Origin: Rhizobium redzepovicii
GTDB taxonomy: Bacteria; Pseudomonadota; Alphaproteobacteria; Rhizobiales; Rhizobiaceae
Direction: 5' to 3'
NCBI RefSeq assembly: GCF_019793435.1
Contig: NZ_JAILYH010000001.1
Span: 1-64,000 of the forward strand
Length of the DNA stretch: 64,000 nucleotides
Shown: piece after piece, positions 19,440 through 28,823 of the stretch
Position numbering within the stretch: position 1 is the first letter of the stretch
Layout of the letters: every line of letters starts with the position of its first letter
Position numbers and translations under genes: made by a program
The notes under the pieces: generated by a model
The model's input: only the letters and a program-made list of their open reading frames with translations
The model's database searches: none
Told to the model about the DNA's origin: nothing

Positions 19440-19476
19440 CCCAGATTCCGTCCCTGACAGCTTCGGCAAAATTGCC

Positions 19477-19502
19477 GGCGGCTATTGCGAGCCGCCGCTT
19501 TT
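19477..19502 (+). terminator. Possible terminator after the 72-residue gene
   Basis: GGCGGCT (19477-19483) pairs with AGCCGCC (19490-19496) and is followed by GCTTTTG. It overlaps the 3' end of the opposing transporter gene. The T-run is short, so confidence is modest. Confidence 0.4.
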
Positions 19503-19922
19503 GCGTCGCCTCCGGCTGACCATCATTCCGCCGACGATCAGAAGAATTCCGGTCGCGTTCGCCCAGAACGAGGTCGGAGCGGCGCGCGCATAATCCAGCG
19601 CCACGCTGGTGACCATCTGGCCGCCAATGATCAGCAGAGCCGTATTGACCGCGCCGATGCGCGCAATCGCCCAGCTGCCTGCCGCCACGAAAACGACGCC
19701 GATCGGACCACCGAGATAGATATACCAAGGCGCCTCGCCGGCGCCGGCAGGAAGCAGGCCTCCGACAACGAGACCGAGGCAGCTCAGCACAGCAAAGCCG
19801 ACGGCATGGTTCCAGAAGGATGCGATGAGCGGCGTGGTCGATATGCTCAACCGCCCATTGAGCTGACGGCTGAGGCCGACGAGCACGCCGCCAAGGCAAG
19901 CAATGAGAATGAACACCGTCAT
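19482..19922 (-). CDS. DUF606 (YdcZ-like) membrane protein, second of a pair
   Basis: A 146-residue protein with about five transmembrane helices (MTVFILIACLGGVLVGLS at the start), of the DUF606/DMT-transporter group. The start at ATG 19922 overlaps the stop of its paralogue by ATGA. Such half-size proteins are commonly encoded in pairs and probably form a heterodimer. The C-terminus is basic (SRRRRKS), placing it on the cytoplasmic side. The substrate is unknown. Confidence 0.85.
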   Translation of the reverse strand: MTVFILIACLGGVLVGLSRQLNGRLSISTTPLIASFWNHAVGFAVLSCLGLVVGGLLPAGAGEAPWYIYLGGPIGVVFVAAGSWAIARIGAVNTALLIIGGQMVTSVALDYARAAPTSFWANATGILLIVGGMMVSRRRRKSGGSQ

Positions 19923-20404
19923 GCCCCACCTCGCCCAAACAGGATAATCAGCGCGCCGCCGGTAACCACCAGGCCGAGCGCGGCGATGTCCCGGACATCC
20001 GGGCGCCGCTTTGGCAGACCGAACAGTCCCCAATTGTCGGCCGCCAGGCTGAAAGCGACCTGACCTGCCAAACCCAAAGCCAAGGTGCCGGAGAGCCCGA
20101 GCGGCGAGTTGACCGCTGTCGAGGTCAAAATGACCGTTGCGGCGCCGGATACCCCACCGAGATAGGCCCACAAAGGTGCGCGGCCGGGCTTTCCCGCCAT
20201 CGGCGTGCGTCGGCGGTAGAGCGCCAAAAGAAGAACGACGGCGGCGACCATGCCTGTGCCGTGCGCGGTCCAGGATGAAAACAGCGGATTGCCGTAACGT
20301 GCCAGCTCCCCATTCAGATGCACCATGAATGTCAGAAGCCCACCGGTCGCAAAAGCGCCGATGAAATGTATGGGATGCGAATTACGTCCTGCTTCGATGG
20401 TCAT
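19919..20404 (-). CDS. DUF606 (YdcZ-like) membrane protein, first of a pair
   Basis: A 161-residue protein with about five transmembrane helices and the family segment GGLLTFMVHLNGELARYGNP. ATG 20404 is chosen; an in-frame TTG five codons upstream (20419) is an alternative. It is coupled to the following DUF606 gene by a 4-base overlap. Both are half the length of ordinary EamA transporters. Confidence 0.83.
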   Translation of the reverse strand: MTIEAGRNSHPIHFIGAFATGGLLTFMVHLNGELARYGNPLFSSWTAHGTGMVAAVVLLLALYRRRTPMAGKPGRAPLWAYLGGVSGAATVILTSTAVNSPLGLSGTLALGLAGQVAFSLAADNWGLFGLPKRRPDVRDIAALGLVVTGGALIILFGRGGA

Positions 20405-20580
20405 TGCAGATCCCGTCAAAGAATCGATTGCGGCCGGTATTTTTCAGATTGCTACCACAGCAGGCGCAGCTTTTCAGGAGGCGCAAAAGACGCTGCAGAA
20501 TCGCAGCATCTTGCATCCGGCCGGACCTTTCAGCTTCGACATCGGAGTGCTAAACGGCGGCGTTTGCACTTAAAGGAAAT

Positions 20581-20823
20581 ATGATGAGAAAATTGCTTCG
20601 CCTGCTGCTGGTAATCGCTCTGGCCGTCGTCGTCTTTACAGGTTTTCGCTGGTATCGCTATGTCAGCAACACCGACAGCCCCTATGATGAAATCGGCATC
20701 ACCCTCAACGATGCCATGCCCGGCCCGATCAACAACTGGGGCTGCGCCAAGCTGAAAACCACCTTCGCCGGCTCCCTGCCACCTTTGGGCTGCGCCGGCG
20801 CCGACGGGACGCAGTGGAAGTAA
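20581..20823 (+). CDS. Small secreted or membrane-anchored protein
   Basis: An 80-residue protein with a strong N-terminal hydrophobic segment (LLRLLLVIALAVVVFTGF), then a short polar domain with two cysteines in the periplasm (WGCAKLKTTF and LGCAGADG), which may form a disulfide. AAGGAAAT lies just upstream of two consecutive ATG codons (20581 and 20584). The family is unknown to me, but it looks like a genuine small rhizobial protein. Confidence 0.7.
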   Translation: MMRKLLRLLLVIALAVVVFTGFRWYRYVSNTDSPYDEIGITLNDAMPGPINNWGCAKLKTTFAGSLPPLGCAGADGTQWK

Positions 20824-20829
20824 TGCTGC

Positions 20830-20855
20830 CAGGCTGCGCCAAGGGGCGCAGCCTG
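20830..20855. terminator. Bidirectional hairpin between convergent genes
   Basis: Perfect 11-bp arms CAGGCTGCGCC and GGCGCAGCCTG with an AAGG loop lie between the small secreted protein gene and the convergent transporter gene. No long T-run is present on either strand. Confidence 0.55.
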
Positions 20856-20889
20856 AATTGCCTCGCAGGGGTTAGTCAAATTGGCCCGG

Positions 20890-22656
20890 TCAAATCGGCC
20901 AGACGGCCAGCAGGGCAGGCACGCTGACGAGCACGACGATGAGCGAGAGTGGCAGGCCCAATCGCGCATAGTCGCCAAATCGATATCCGCCCGGCGCCAT
21001 GACCAGCGTGTTGCACTGGTGGCCGATCGGCGTGAGGAAATCACAGCCGGCGCCGATTGCCACCGCCATCAGAAAGGCATCGGGCCGGTAGCCAAGCTTG
21101 GCGGCAAAGGTCGCGGCAATCGGCGCCATGACCAAAACGGTCGCGGCATTGTTCAAAAACGGCGTCACGGCCATGGCCGCAACCAGGATCAATGCCAGAG
21201 CGCCGAACGGCGGCAGCATCTCGGCGGTGCGCGACAGGAGGTCGGCGATGATGTCGGTCGTTCCGGTGGTTCGGAGCGAATCGCTGATCGGGATGAGGGC
21301 GGCCAGCATGATCAGAATGGGCGCATCGAGATGATGATAGACTTCGCGCAAGGGAATGGACCCGGTCATCACCATCAGAAAGGCGGCGGCGAAAAATGCC
21401 GTCGCCACGGGAATGCCGCCGAAGGCCGTCGCCGCCATCGTCGCCAGCAGGATCATGACGGGGATCATGCCGTTGCGCGCGTTGCCGAGCTTCAGATCCC
21501 GTTCGACCAGCGGCAGGCAGCCCCATTCACGCAGGAGATCCGGCAGCTTCTGCAAGTCGCCCTGCAGCACCACAACGTCGCCGTTGCGGATCTTGATCTC
21601 GCCCAGACGCTCGGTGAAGCGCCTGTCCCGGCGGCTGACGGCAAGAAGATTGAGGCCGGTATTGTGGAAGAGGGAGACGTCCTTTGCGCTGACGCCTATC
21701 AGGCGGGAATGTTCGCCGACGATGGCTTCGACGGAACTGATATCCTGGCGCATCTCGGACTCATGTTTACGATCGGACAGTTGAAGCTTGGCTTCACTGA
21801 CGATCTTGTCGAGGGCGCTTTGCTCGCCCTCGATGATAAGAAGGTCGCCATCCTTGAGCACGGTGTCGGGAAGAGGCGTTCGTCTTTGGCCGCTGCCGCC
21901 GATAATCGCGGTCACCATCGCATCGCCGCCGGCCGGCTTCTGCAGCCAGCTGACGGACCGGCCAATCGCCCCCGACGGCGTTATGACCTTCGCCTCGGTC
22001 GTGTAGTTCTTGATCGCCACCGCCTCGTCCATCGACGTTTCCACCCGCGATCTTTCAGGAAGCAGCTTGTAGAACAGCCCTAGAAAGACAATGCCGGCGA
22101 CCGACAGCGCCAGGCCGACAGGCGTATAGTCGAACATCGTGAACGGCTGCCCGGTAATCTCCTCGCGCACCCGGGAAACGATGATATTCGGCGATGTGCC
22201 GATCTGAGTCATAAGCCCTCCGAGCAGCGAGGCGAAAGACATCGGCATCAGGAACATCGACGGTGATACGCGTGATTTCCGGGCCATCTGCACGGCAACC
22301 GGGATCATGATTGCCAGTGCACCGATATTTTTGACGAAAGCCGACAGGGCCGCGACGATGGCAACCAAGATGATCAGTTGCATCCGCGGCCCGCGTCTTT
22401 CGGGAGAAAATCGGCGCAGCGCCAGATCCATGATCCCGGATCGCGATATCGCCGCACTGACGATCAGCGCACTGCCGACGATGATGACAATGTCATCTGA
22501 AAAACCGGAAAAGGCGATTTTGGCAGGGACGATGCCGGCAATGACGGCAACGAGAAGCGAACTCACGGCGACGACGTCGTATCGGTAACGCCCCCACACA
22601 AAGGCGCCCATCATGAGCGCGATGATGAGAAGAGAGAGCCATTGGTCAACGCGCAT
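20890..22656 (-). CDS. SLC13-type anion transporter with TrkA-C domains
   Basis: A 588-residue inner-membrane transporter of the DASS/ArsB-like (SLC13, YbiR/CitT) superfamily. An N-terminal membrane half (SFASLLGGLMTQIGTSPNIIVS) is followed by two cytoplasmic TrkA-C (RCK_C) domains around residues 205-375, then the second membrane half with the conserved LTPIGHQCNTLVMAPGGY. These proteins move sulfate, dicarboxylates or similar anions. ATG 22656 is chosen because the first membrane helix starts there; another in-frame ATG at 22728 would add 24 unlikely residues. Confidence 0.87.
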   Translation of the reverse strand: MRVDQWLSLLIIALMMGAFVWGRYRYDVVAVSSLLVAVIAGIVPAKIAFSGFSDDIVIIVGSALIVSAAISRSGIMDLALRRFSPERRGPRMQLIILVAIVAALSAFVKNIGALAIMIPVAVQMARKSRVSPSMFLMPMSFASLLGGLMTQIGTSPNIIVSRVREEITGQPFTMFDYTPVGLALSVAGIVFLGLFYKLLPERSRVETSMDEAVAIKNYTTEAKVITPSGAIGRSVSWLQKPAGGDAMVTAIIGGSGQRRTPLPDTVLKDGDLLIIEGEQSALDKIVSEAKLQLSDRKHESEMRQDISSVEAIVGEHSRLIGVSAKDVSLFHNTGLNLLAVSRRDRRFTERLGEIKIRNGDVVVLQGDLQKLPDLLREWGCLPLVERDLKLGNARNGMIPVMILLATMAATAFGGIPVATAFFAAAFLMVMTGSIPLREVYHHLDAPILIMLAALIPISDSLRTTGTTDIIADLLSRTAEMLPPFGALALILVAAMAVTPFLNNAATVLVMAPIAATFAAKLGYRPDAFLMAVAIGAGCDFLTPIGHQCNTLVMAPGGYRFGDYARLGLPLSLIVVLVSVPALLAVWPI

Positions 22657-22848
22657 GTTTGCATCCCGGTGGTAGGAATTAACGTTTGAAGCAGGAGAAC
22701 GATACGACACGATGGCGATTTTTTTCATCGCCTCCGGTCGCCGGCAAATCGGATGGGCTGACAAGCCCGCCCTCCATTGAGACCATCATGGAACTCTATG
22801 CCGCCAGCCGGCATTTCGTGCTTTGGGGATGCTGATTCGGAAACGACC

Positions 22849-25491
22849 ATGGCCAGTGACAACCTCTCGACATACCGATCGAAGCGCGACTTTAAAAAAA
22901 CAGCGGAGCCGAGCGGCGAGAAGCAGATCGCGCGCAGCAATCGCCGTCGCTTCATCATCCAGAAACATGACGCCACTCGGCTGCATTACGACCTGCGACT
23001 GGAACTCGACGGCGTCTTCAAATCCTGGGCTGTCACCAAAGGCCCATCGCTCGATCCGCACGACAAGCGGCTGGCCGTCGAGGTCGAAGATCACCCGCTC
23101 GATTATGGCGACTTCGAAGGCACGATCCCGAAAGGCCAATATGGCGGCGGTACGGTGATGCTGTGGGACCGCGGCTATTGGGAGCCCGAGGGAAAGAAGA
23201 GCCCGCAGCAGGCGCTCGCCAAGGGCGACTTCAAGTTCATCCTGAAAGGCGAAAGGCTGCACGGCAGTTTCGTTCTGGTGCGCATGCGCAACGATCGCGA
23301 TGGCGGCAAGCGAACCAACTGGCTGCTGATCAAGCACCACGACGCATTCTCGGTCGAGGAGGACGGCGCAGCGGTCCTGGAGGAAAACGACACCTCCGTC
23401 GCCTCCGGCCGGACGATGGACGCAATCGCCGCCGGCAAGGGCCGCAAGCCAAAGCCGTTCATGCTCAAGGGCGGCGATCTCAAGGCGGACGCGGTCTGGG
23501 ACAGCAATCACGGGCTGGCCGCCGAAGAGAGGAAAGAGGAGGGCCGAGTCGGCAAGACGCCGAAAACGGTGGCAAGGATCGATCTCCCGGACTTCATTGC
23601 GCCGCAGCTTTGCCAGACCCTGGAGCGTCCGCCGCCCGGCGAGGGCTGGATTCACGAGATCAAGTTCGACGGCTACCGTATCCAGATGCGCATACTCGAG
23701 GGCGAGGTGACGCTGAAGACCCGCAAAGGGCTCGACTGGACCGGCAAATATCCAGAGATCGCCGAAGCGGCATCGGCGCTGCCCGACGCCATCATCGACG
23801 GCGAGATCTGCGCTCTCGACGACCATGGCGTACCGGATTTCGCAGCCCTGCAGGCCGCCATTTCGGAAGGCAGGACAGGCGATCTCGTCTATTTCGCCTT
23901 CGATCTTCTCTACGACGGCGGCGAGGACCTGCGATCTCTGCCTGTGGTCGAGCGCAAGGCGCGGCTTCAGAGCCCTCTTGCGGATGCCGGCAATGACCCT
24001 CGGATCCGTTTCGTCGAGCATTTTGAGACCGGCGGCGATGCGGTCCTGCGCTCCGCCTGCAAGCTATCGCTGGAAGGCATCGTCTCCAAACAAGGCGATG
24101 CACCCTATCAATCCGGCCGCACCGACAGCTGGGCGAAGTCGAAATGCCGCGCCGGGCACGAAGTGGTGATCGGCGCCTATGCCAAGACCAACGGCAAATT
24201 CCGATCGCTGCTGGTCGGCGTCTACCGCGGCGACCACTTCGTCTATGTCGGCCGCGTCGGCACGGGATATGGCGCCAGGAAAGTTGAAACGCTGCTGCCG
24301 AAGCTGCAGGCGCTCGAGGCGGCGAAGTCGCCCTTCACCGGCATCGGCGCGCCGAAGAAGGAGGCCGATGTCACCTGGCTGAAGCCCAAGCTCGTGGCGG
24401 AAATCGAGTTCGCAGGCTGGACCGCCGACGGCATCGTCCGCCAGGCCGCCTTCAAGGGCCTGCGGGAGGACAAGCCGGCCAAGGAGGTCAAGGCCGAACG
24501 GCCGGCCAAGCCAGCAGAAACCGACGTGCCGGAGCCGGCGGCTGAGAAGGCCAAGGCCGCCCGCCGAAAGGGCGCCAAAGCCGAGGTCATGGGCGTGATG
24601 ATCTCCAATCCGGACAAGCCGCTGTGGCCGGATGCCAATGACCGCAAACCGGTGACCAAAGAGGATCTGGCCCGCTATTATGAAGCCGTCGGCGGCTGGA
24701 TGATCGCGCATATCGAGGGACGCCCCTGTTCGATCATCCGTGCGCCCGATGGGCTCGGCGGCGAGCAGTTCTTCCAGCGCCATGCGATGCCCGGCACCTC
24801 GAACCTGCTCGAACTGGTCAAGGTCTTCGGCGACAAAAAGCCCTATCTGCAGATCGACCGGGTCGAAGGCCTGGCCGCCGTGGCGCAGGTCGGCGCTGTC
24901 GAGCTGCACCCCTGGAATTGCCAACCGCATAAGCCGGAGGTGCCGGGCCGGCTGGTGTTCGATCTCGACCCTGGCCCCGACGTACCGTTCTCGACAGTCG
25001 TTTCCGCCGCCCGCGAGATGCACGACCGTCTCGACGCGCTCGGTCTCATCAGTTTCTGCAAGACCACCGGCGGCAAGGGCCTGCACGTCGTCACGCCGCT
25101 TGCGCTCAACAAACGCAAGCCGCTTTCCTGGGCGCAGGCGAAAAGCTTCGCGCACGACGTCTGCCAGCAGATGGCGCGTGACAATCCCGATCTCTATCTG
25201 ATCAAGATGACCAAGAGCCTGAGAAACGGCCGCATCTTCCTCGACTATCTCCGCAATGACCGGATGGCGACGGCGGTGGCACCCTTGTCGCCTCGTGCGC
25301 GACCCGGCGCCACCGTCTCGATGCCGCTGAGCTGGAGCCAGGTCAAAGCGGATCTCGACCCGAAACGCTTCACCATCCGCACGGTGCCGGTCCTGCTGTC
25401 GAAATCATCGGCCTGGGAAGATTATAGCGACGGCCAGCGCCCGCTGGAGCAGGCGATCAAACGCCTGGGCAAAGTCTCCGACGCGGCCTGA
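22849..25491 (+). CDS. ligD: ATP-dependent DNA ligase D (phosphoesterase-ligase-polymerase)
   Basis: An 880-residue multidomain NHEJ ligase. Residues ~30-190 are the 3'-phosphoesterase domain ([24 protein letters not shown]). Residues ~240-560 are the ATP-dependent ligase with catalytic Lys272 in KFDGYR and the OB-fold. A charged linker follows, then residues ~585-880 form the archaeo-eukaryotic-primase-type polymerase with catalytic aspartates in FDLDPGPD and the [10 protein letters not shown] motif. All three domains look intact. The start at ATG 22849 lies 190 bases from the divergent transporter. No Ku gene is in the window. Confidence 0.95.
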   Translation: MASDNLSTYRSKRDFKKTAEPSGEKQIARSNRRRFIIQKHDATRLHYDLRLELDGVFKSWAVTKGPSLDPHDKRLAVEVEDHPLDYGDFEGTIPKGQYGGGTVMLWDRGYWEPEGKKSPQQALAKGDFKFILKGERLHGSFVLVRMRNDRDGGKRTNWLLIKHHDAFSVEEDGAAVLEENDTSVASGRTMDAIAAGKGRKPKPFMLKGGDLKADAVWDSNHGLAAEERKEEGRVGKTPKTVARIDLPDFIAPQLCQTLERPPPGEGWIHEIKFDGYRIQMRILEGEVTLKTRKGLDWTGKYPEIAEAASALPDAIIDGEICALDDHGVPDFAALQAAISEGRTGDLVYFAFDLLYDGGEDLRSLPVVERKARLQSPLADAGNDPRIRFVEHFETGGDAVLRSACKLSLEGIVSKQGDAPYQSGRTDSWAKSKCRAGHEVVIGAYAKTNGKFRSLLVGVYRGDHFVYVGRVGTGYGARKVETLLPKLQALEAAKSPFTGIGAPKKEADVTWLKPKLVAEIEFAGWTADGIVRQAAFKGLREDKPAKEVKAERPAKPAETDVPEPAAEKAKAARRKGAKAEVMGVMISNPDKPLWPDANDRKPVTKEDLARYYEAVGGWMIAHIEGRPCSIIRAPDGLGGEQFFQRHAMPGTSNLLELVKVFGDKKPYLQIDRVEGLAAVAQVGAVELHPWNCQPHKPEVPGRLVFDLDPGPDVPFSTVVSAAREMHDRLDALGLISFCKTTGGKGLHVVTPLALNKRKPLSWAQAKSFAHDVCQQMARDNPDLYLIKMTKSLRNGRIFLDYLRNDRMATAVAPLSPRARPGATVSMPLSWSQVKADLDPKRFTIRTVPVLLSKSSAWEDYSDGQRPLEQAIKRLGKVSDAA

Positions 25492-25499
25492 GCGCGAAC

Positions 25500-25526
25500 A
25501 ACAGTCCGCCCGTGGCGGGCTGTTTT
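25500..25526 (+). terminator. Terminator of ligD
   Basis: ACAGTCCGCC (25501-25510) pairs with GGCGGGCTGT (25514-25523), including one G-T pair, with a three-base loop and a short T-run (TGTTTT). It begins 9 bases after the ligD stop. Confidence 0.7.
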
Positions 25527-25613
25527 GCCGGAATGAATTTTCTCCGCGTGCCGATCTTGCCCTCCAGAAAACGGCTCCAAATTACAGCGGAGTGGATCGC
25601 CGACATCAAGCGT

Positions 25614-25667
25614 TTGACAATCCTCTTCCCCTGCGGTCTACTGGCCCACTTACCGGACCAGTAGACC
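25614..25667 (+). promoter_or_regulatory. Promoter and 10-bp palindromic operator of the GntR gene
   Basis: TTGACA (25614-25619) and TCTACT (25637-25642) with a 17-base spacer form a plausible sigma-70 promoter. The inverted repeat GGTCTACTGG (25635-25644) ... CCAGTAGACC (25658-25667) with a 13-base spacer covers the -10 box and the start region. A repressor bound here would block its own transcription, so autoregulation by the adjacent GntR protein is likely. Confidence 0.65.
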
Positions 25668-25680
25668 TCAGGGGGAGGGC

Positions 25681-26412
25681 ATGGCGATGGATGTGCGAGC
25701 CATTCTCGAAGAGGTTGCGACGCTGGGCGGCGCTCCGAAGAAGTCGATGAAGGACTTCGTCGTGCAGAAGATTGCGACCTTCATCGCCACCGGCATCCTC
25801 AAAATAGGCGATCCGCTGCCCAGCGAACGTGAACTGGCTGGCGCGCTTTCGGTCAGCCGCGAGACCGTCCGCGGTGCGATTCTCATCCTCTCCACGCATG
25901 GAATTCTCTCGGTTGCGCAGGGAACGCGCACGGTGGTGGCATCGGAAGATGTCGGCGAATTGGCTGTCCAGGCGGCGCGCTATCGCGACATTGCGGCCTA
26001 TAGTCTCGACAATGTTCATGAGGCGCGGCTGCTGATCGAAGCGCAGGTCGTCAGGGCCGCCGCGGTCAAGATGGAAGCGTCGACACTTGATTATCTCCGC
26101 AAGTCGATCGCCGCACAGGAAGCCGCCTGTGACGATCCCGTCCGGTTTTTGATTTGCGACCGCGAATTTCACACCGCCATCTACCGGTCCAGCGGCAATG
26201 CGGTGCTGGCCGACATCGCCGCCGATCTTTACTCCTATCTTCTCAGCCACCGCAGGCGCGTCGTATCGCAGCCCGGCACGATCGCCACCAGCATCGCCGA
26301 TCACCGGCTGATCCTCGCCGGCCTGGAGACGCGAGATCCAGACGCCGCATGTGCGGCCTTCGCGATCCATGAAACCCGCATTTATACGACAACCAAGCTG
26401 CTCCTAGCGTAG
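25681..26412 (+). CDS. GntR-family regulator (FadR/FCD subgroup)
   Basis: A 243-residue regulator. The N-terminal winged helix (residues ~20-85) has the typical GDPLPSERELAGALSVSRETVRGAI. The C-terminal all-helical FCD ligand domain carries metal-binding-type residues (DREFHTAIYRSSGN, SIADHRLIL, FAIHETRIY). It precedes the DenD-like dehydrogenase gene and the sugar ABC operon, and probably represses them until the sugar acid or a derivative is present. A 10-bp palindrome overlaps its own promoter. Confidence 0.9.
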   Translation: MAMDVRAILEEVATLGGAPKKSMKDFVVQKIATFIATGILKIGDPLPSERELAGALSVSRETVRGAILILSTHGILSVAQGTRTVVASEDVGELAVQAARYRDIAAYSLDNVHEARLLIEAQVVRAAAVKMEASTLDYLRKSIAAQEAACDDPVRFLICDREFHTAIYRSSGNAVLADIAADLYSYLLSHRRRVVSQPGTIATSIADHRLILAGLETRDPDAACAAFAIHETRIYTTTKLLLA

Positions 26413-26461
26413 TTCGCAGGCAAAGAGCGCAGAGACGAGACATCGAAGACAGGGGAATAGA

Positions 26462-27451
26462 ATGCATATTCTCATTATCGGGGCAGGAGGAATGATCGGC
26501 CGGAAGCTCGCCGCCAGCTTGGCGCGCAGCGGTTCCCTCGGCGCTCGAACGATCACGCGCATGACGCTTGTGGATATCGCGCCGCCGCCGGTGCCGGCGA
26601 GCAACGTTGCCTCGGTCGAAGCGCTGGCTGCCGACATATCCGAAGGCGATGCTGCGCAAGCCCTGGCGGCTCGCCGGGCCGACGTAATCTTCCATCTCGC
26701 CGCGATCGTTTCCGGCGAGGCCGAGCGCAATTTCGAACTGGGCTACCGAGTCAATCTCGATGGCACGCGATTGCTGTTGGAGGCGATCCGCCATGAGGGA
26801 AGCCGGCAAGCCTATGTTCCCCGGCTCGTCTTCTCCTCGTCGATCGCGGTCTACGGCGCGCCGTTTCCCGATCCGATCCCCGACGATTACATCCAGGCGC
26901 CGCTCACGAGCTATGGCGTGCAGAAGGCGATATCCGAGCTTCTGCTGTCCGACTATTCGCGCCGCGGCTTCATCGACGGCGTCGGAATTCGACTGCCGAC
27001 CATCGTGATCCGGCCGGGTGCACCGAATGCTGCCGCGTCCGGCTTCTTTTCCGGAATCCTGCGGGAGCCGCTGGCCGGCCAGCGGGCGGTCCTCCCCGTG
27101 GAGGAAACGGTCAAGCACTGGCTGGCAAGCCCGCGTTCCGCCGTCAAATTTCTGATTCACGCCGCGACGCTCGACACATCGTCGCTGGGTGCGCGGCGCA
27201 CACTGACCATGCCGGGGGTTGCCGCCACCGTTGCCGACCAGATCGCCGCGTTGCGCCGTGCCGCCGGCGCCGAGGCCGTCGATCTGATCGACCGCCGCCG
27301 CGACGAGGTCATCGAAGGCATCGTCGCCGGATGGCCGAAATCCTTTACGCCCGATCGTGCGACGCAACTGGGTTTTTCCGCCGAAACCAGCGTCGACGAG
27401 CTGATCGAGGTCTACCTCGCCGAGGACGCTCCGGCGGCGCAAGGAGATTGA
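26462..27451 (+). CDS. denD: NAD-dependent epimerase/dehydratase, D-erythronate dehydrogenase-like
   Basis: A 329-residue extended SDR with the glycine-rich start MHILIIGAGGMIGRKLA and catalytic SSS..YGVQK (Ser, Tyr-x3-Lys). The overall pattern (FSSSIAVYGAPFP, HWLASPRSAV and a GRR-like C-terminal sugar-binding region) matches the DenD group, which oxidises D-erythronate or D-threonate type four-carbon acids at C2. The enzymes that usually accompany DenD (OtnK-type kinase, OtnC-type aldolase, OtnI isomerase) are not in this window. The symbol is therefore tentative; a related sugar-acid dehydrogenase is possible. Confidence 0.7.
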   Translation: MHILIIGAGGMIGRKLAASLARSGSLGARTITRMTLVDIAPPPVPASNVASVEALAADISEGDAAQALAARRADVIFHLAAIVSGEAERNFELGYRVNLDGTRLLLEAIRHEGSRQAYVPRLVFSSSIAVYGAPFPDPIPDDYIQAPLTSYGVQKAISELLLSDYSRRGFIDGVGIRLPTIVIRPGAPNAAASGFFSGILREPLAGQRAVLPVEETVKHWLASPRSAVKFLIHAATLDTSSLGARRTLTMPGVAATVADQIAALRRAAGAEAVDLIDRRRDEVIEGIVAGWPKSFTPDRATQLGFSAETSVDELIEVYLAEDAPAAQGD

Positions 27452-27598
27452 GGAGAGGGCGGAGGCCCCCGCGCGGCACCCCCACAGATGCGGGATTGCG
27501 GTGGCTGACGGACTTGGGAGAGATGGCAGCCGCCGGCAAGACAGAGTGAGATACGAATATTTAAAGCATGTAGCGCTCGATTTCTGGGAGGAGTGAGT

Positions 27599-28666
27599 AT
27601 GGCAGGCGTTCAATTCGCGGATGTGCGGAAATCCTTCGGTGTGCATCCTGTCATCAAGGGGGTGGACATCGACATTGCCGATGGGGAATTCGTCATCTTG
27701 GTCGGCCCCTCGGGCTGCGGCAAGTCGACCCTTCTGCGGATGCTGGCGGGGCTCGAGAATATTTCCGGCGGCGAGATCAAGATCGGCGGGCGCGTGGTCA
27801 ACACGCTGCCGCCGAAGGACCGCGACATCGCCATGGTCTTTCAGAACTACGCGCTCTATCCGCATATGACGGTGGAGCAGAACATGGGCTTCTCGTTGAT
27901 GCTCAACAAGGCGCCGAAGGCGGAAGCCGAGAAGCGGGTGAAATATGCCGCCGGCATCCTCGGCCTCGACAAATTGCTCGACCGCTATCCCCGCCAGCTT
28001 TCCGGCGGCCAGCGCCAGCGTGTCGCCATGGGCCGGGCGATCGTGCGCGATCCGGAGGTCTTCCTGTTCGACGAACCGCTGTCCAACCTCGATGCCAAGC
28101 TGCGCGTCGCCATGCGCGCCGAGATCAAGGAGCTGCACCAGCGGCTGAAAACCACCACGGTTTACGTCACCCACGACCAGATCGAGGCGATGACCATGGC
28201 CGACAAGATCGTCGTCATGCATGACGGCATCGTCGAGCAGATCGGTTCGCCGCTCGAGCTCTACGACAAGCCCGCCAATCTCTTCGTCGGCGGCTTCATC
28301 GGCTCGCCGGCGATGAACATGATCAAGGGCAGGCTCGACCCGGAAGACGCCCGGCAGTTCGTCGCCGCCAACGGCACGCGGCTGCCAGTCGCCAATCCGC
28401 CGGCAAGTGCGGTGGGCCGTGAACTCGTCTATGGGCTGCGCCCCGAATATATCTCGCTCGATCCGAACGGTGTGCCGGCCGAGATCGTGGTGATCGAACC
28501 CACTGGCTATGAGACCCATCTGACCGTTCGCCTCGGCGGCAGCGATGTCAGCTGCGTATTCCGGGAGCGCGTCAATGCTCGCCCGGGCGAGGCGATCCGC
28601 GTCGCGATCGACGCTTCGCACGTCCATCTCTTCGATGCCGATGGCGGACAGAGATTGACCGACTGA
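27599..28666 (+). CDS. Sugar ABC transporter ATP-binding protein (UgpC/MalK type)
   Basis: A 355-residue ATPase with Walker [22 protein letters not shown], signature LSGGQRQR, Walker B VFLFDEP and YVTHDQ, then the C-terminal OB/TOBE domain (YGLRPEY). ATG 27599 is preferred over the GTG at 27593 because the ribosome site GGGAGGAG ends at 27593. It starts the second CUT1-type importer of the window, just after the DenD-like gene. Confidence 0.93.
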   Translation: MAGVQFADVRKSFGVHPVIKGVDIDIADGEFVILVGPSGCGKSTLLRMLAGLENISGGEIKIGGRVVNTLPPKDRDIAMVFQNYALYPHMTVEQNMGFSLMLNKAPKAEAEKRVKYAAGILGLDKLLDRYPRQLSGGQRQRVAMGRAIVRDPEVFLFDEPLSNLDAKLRVAMRAEIKELHQRLKTTTVYVTHDQIEAMTMADKIVVMHDGIVEQIGSPLELYDKPANLFVGGFIGSPAMNMIKGRLDPEDARQFVAANGTRLPVANPPASAVGRELVYGLRPEYISLDPNGVPAEIVVIEPTGYETHLTVRLGGSDVSCVFRERVNARPGEAIRVAIDASHVHLFDADGGQRLTD

Positions 28667-28823
28667 TGCCATCCGGCAGCGCGGGAGGGGAGGAGCCTTC
28701 CCCGCCGCCGGAGCGCAAGCATTCCGTGGGCGCTTCCGCTCCGGGGATGCCAGGCCGCCGTCCACCCAAGCGGGAGGTGGACGCCGGAGAATTGCTTCCG
28801 CTGTTTCAATGAGGAGGAATCTC

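Noticed and set aside
20318..20584. Plus-strand frames of 82-88 codons between the DUF606 gene and the small secreted protein gene
   Set aside because: They start within the antisense of the DUF606 gene, lack a ribosome site and end at the start of the next gene; the region is better explained as a divergent promoter region.
22786..25155. Long minus-strand frames opposite ligD
   Set aside because: Antisense shadows caused by GC-rich codon bias; all known ligase, phosphoesterase and polymerase motifs are on the plus strand.
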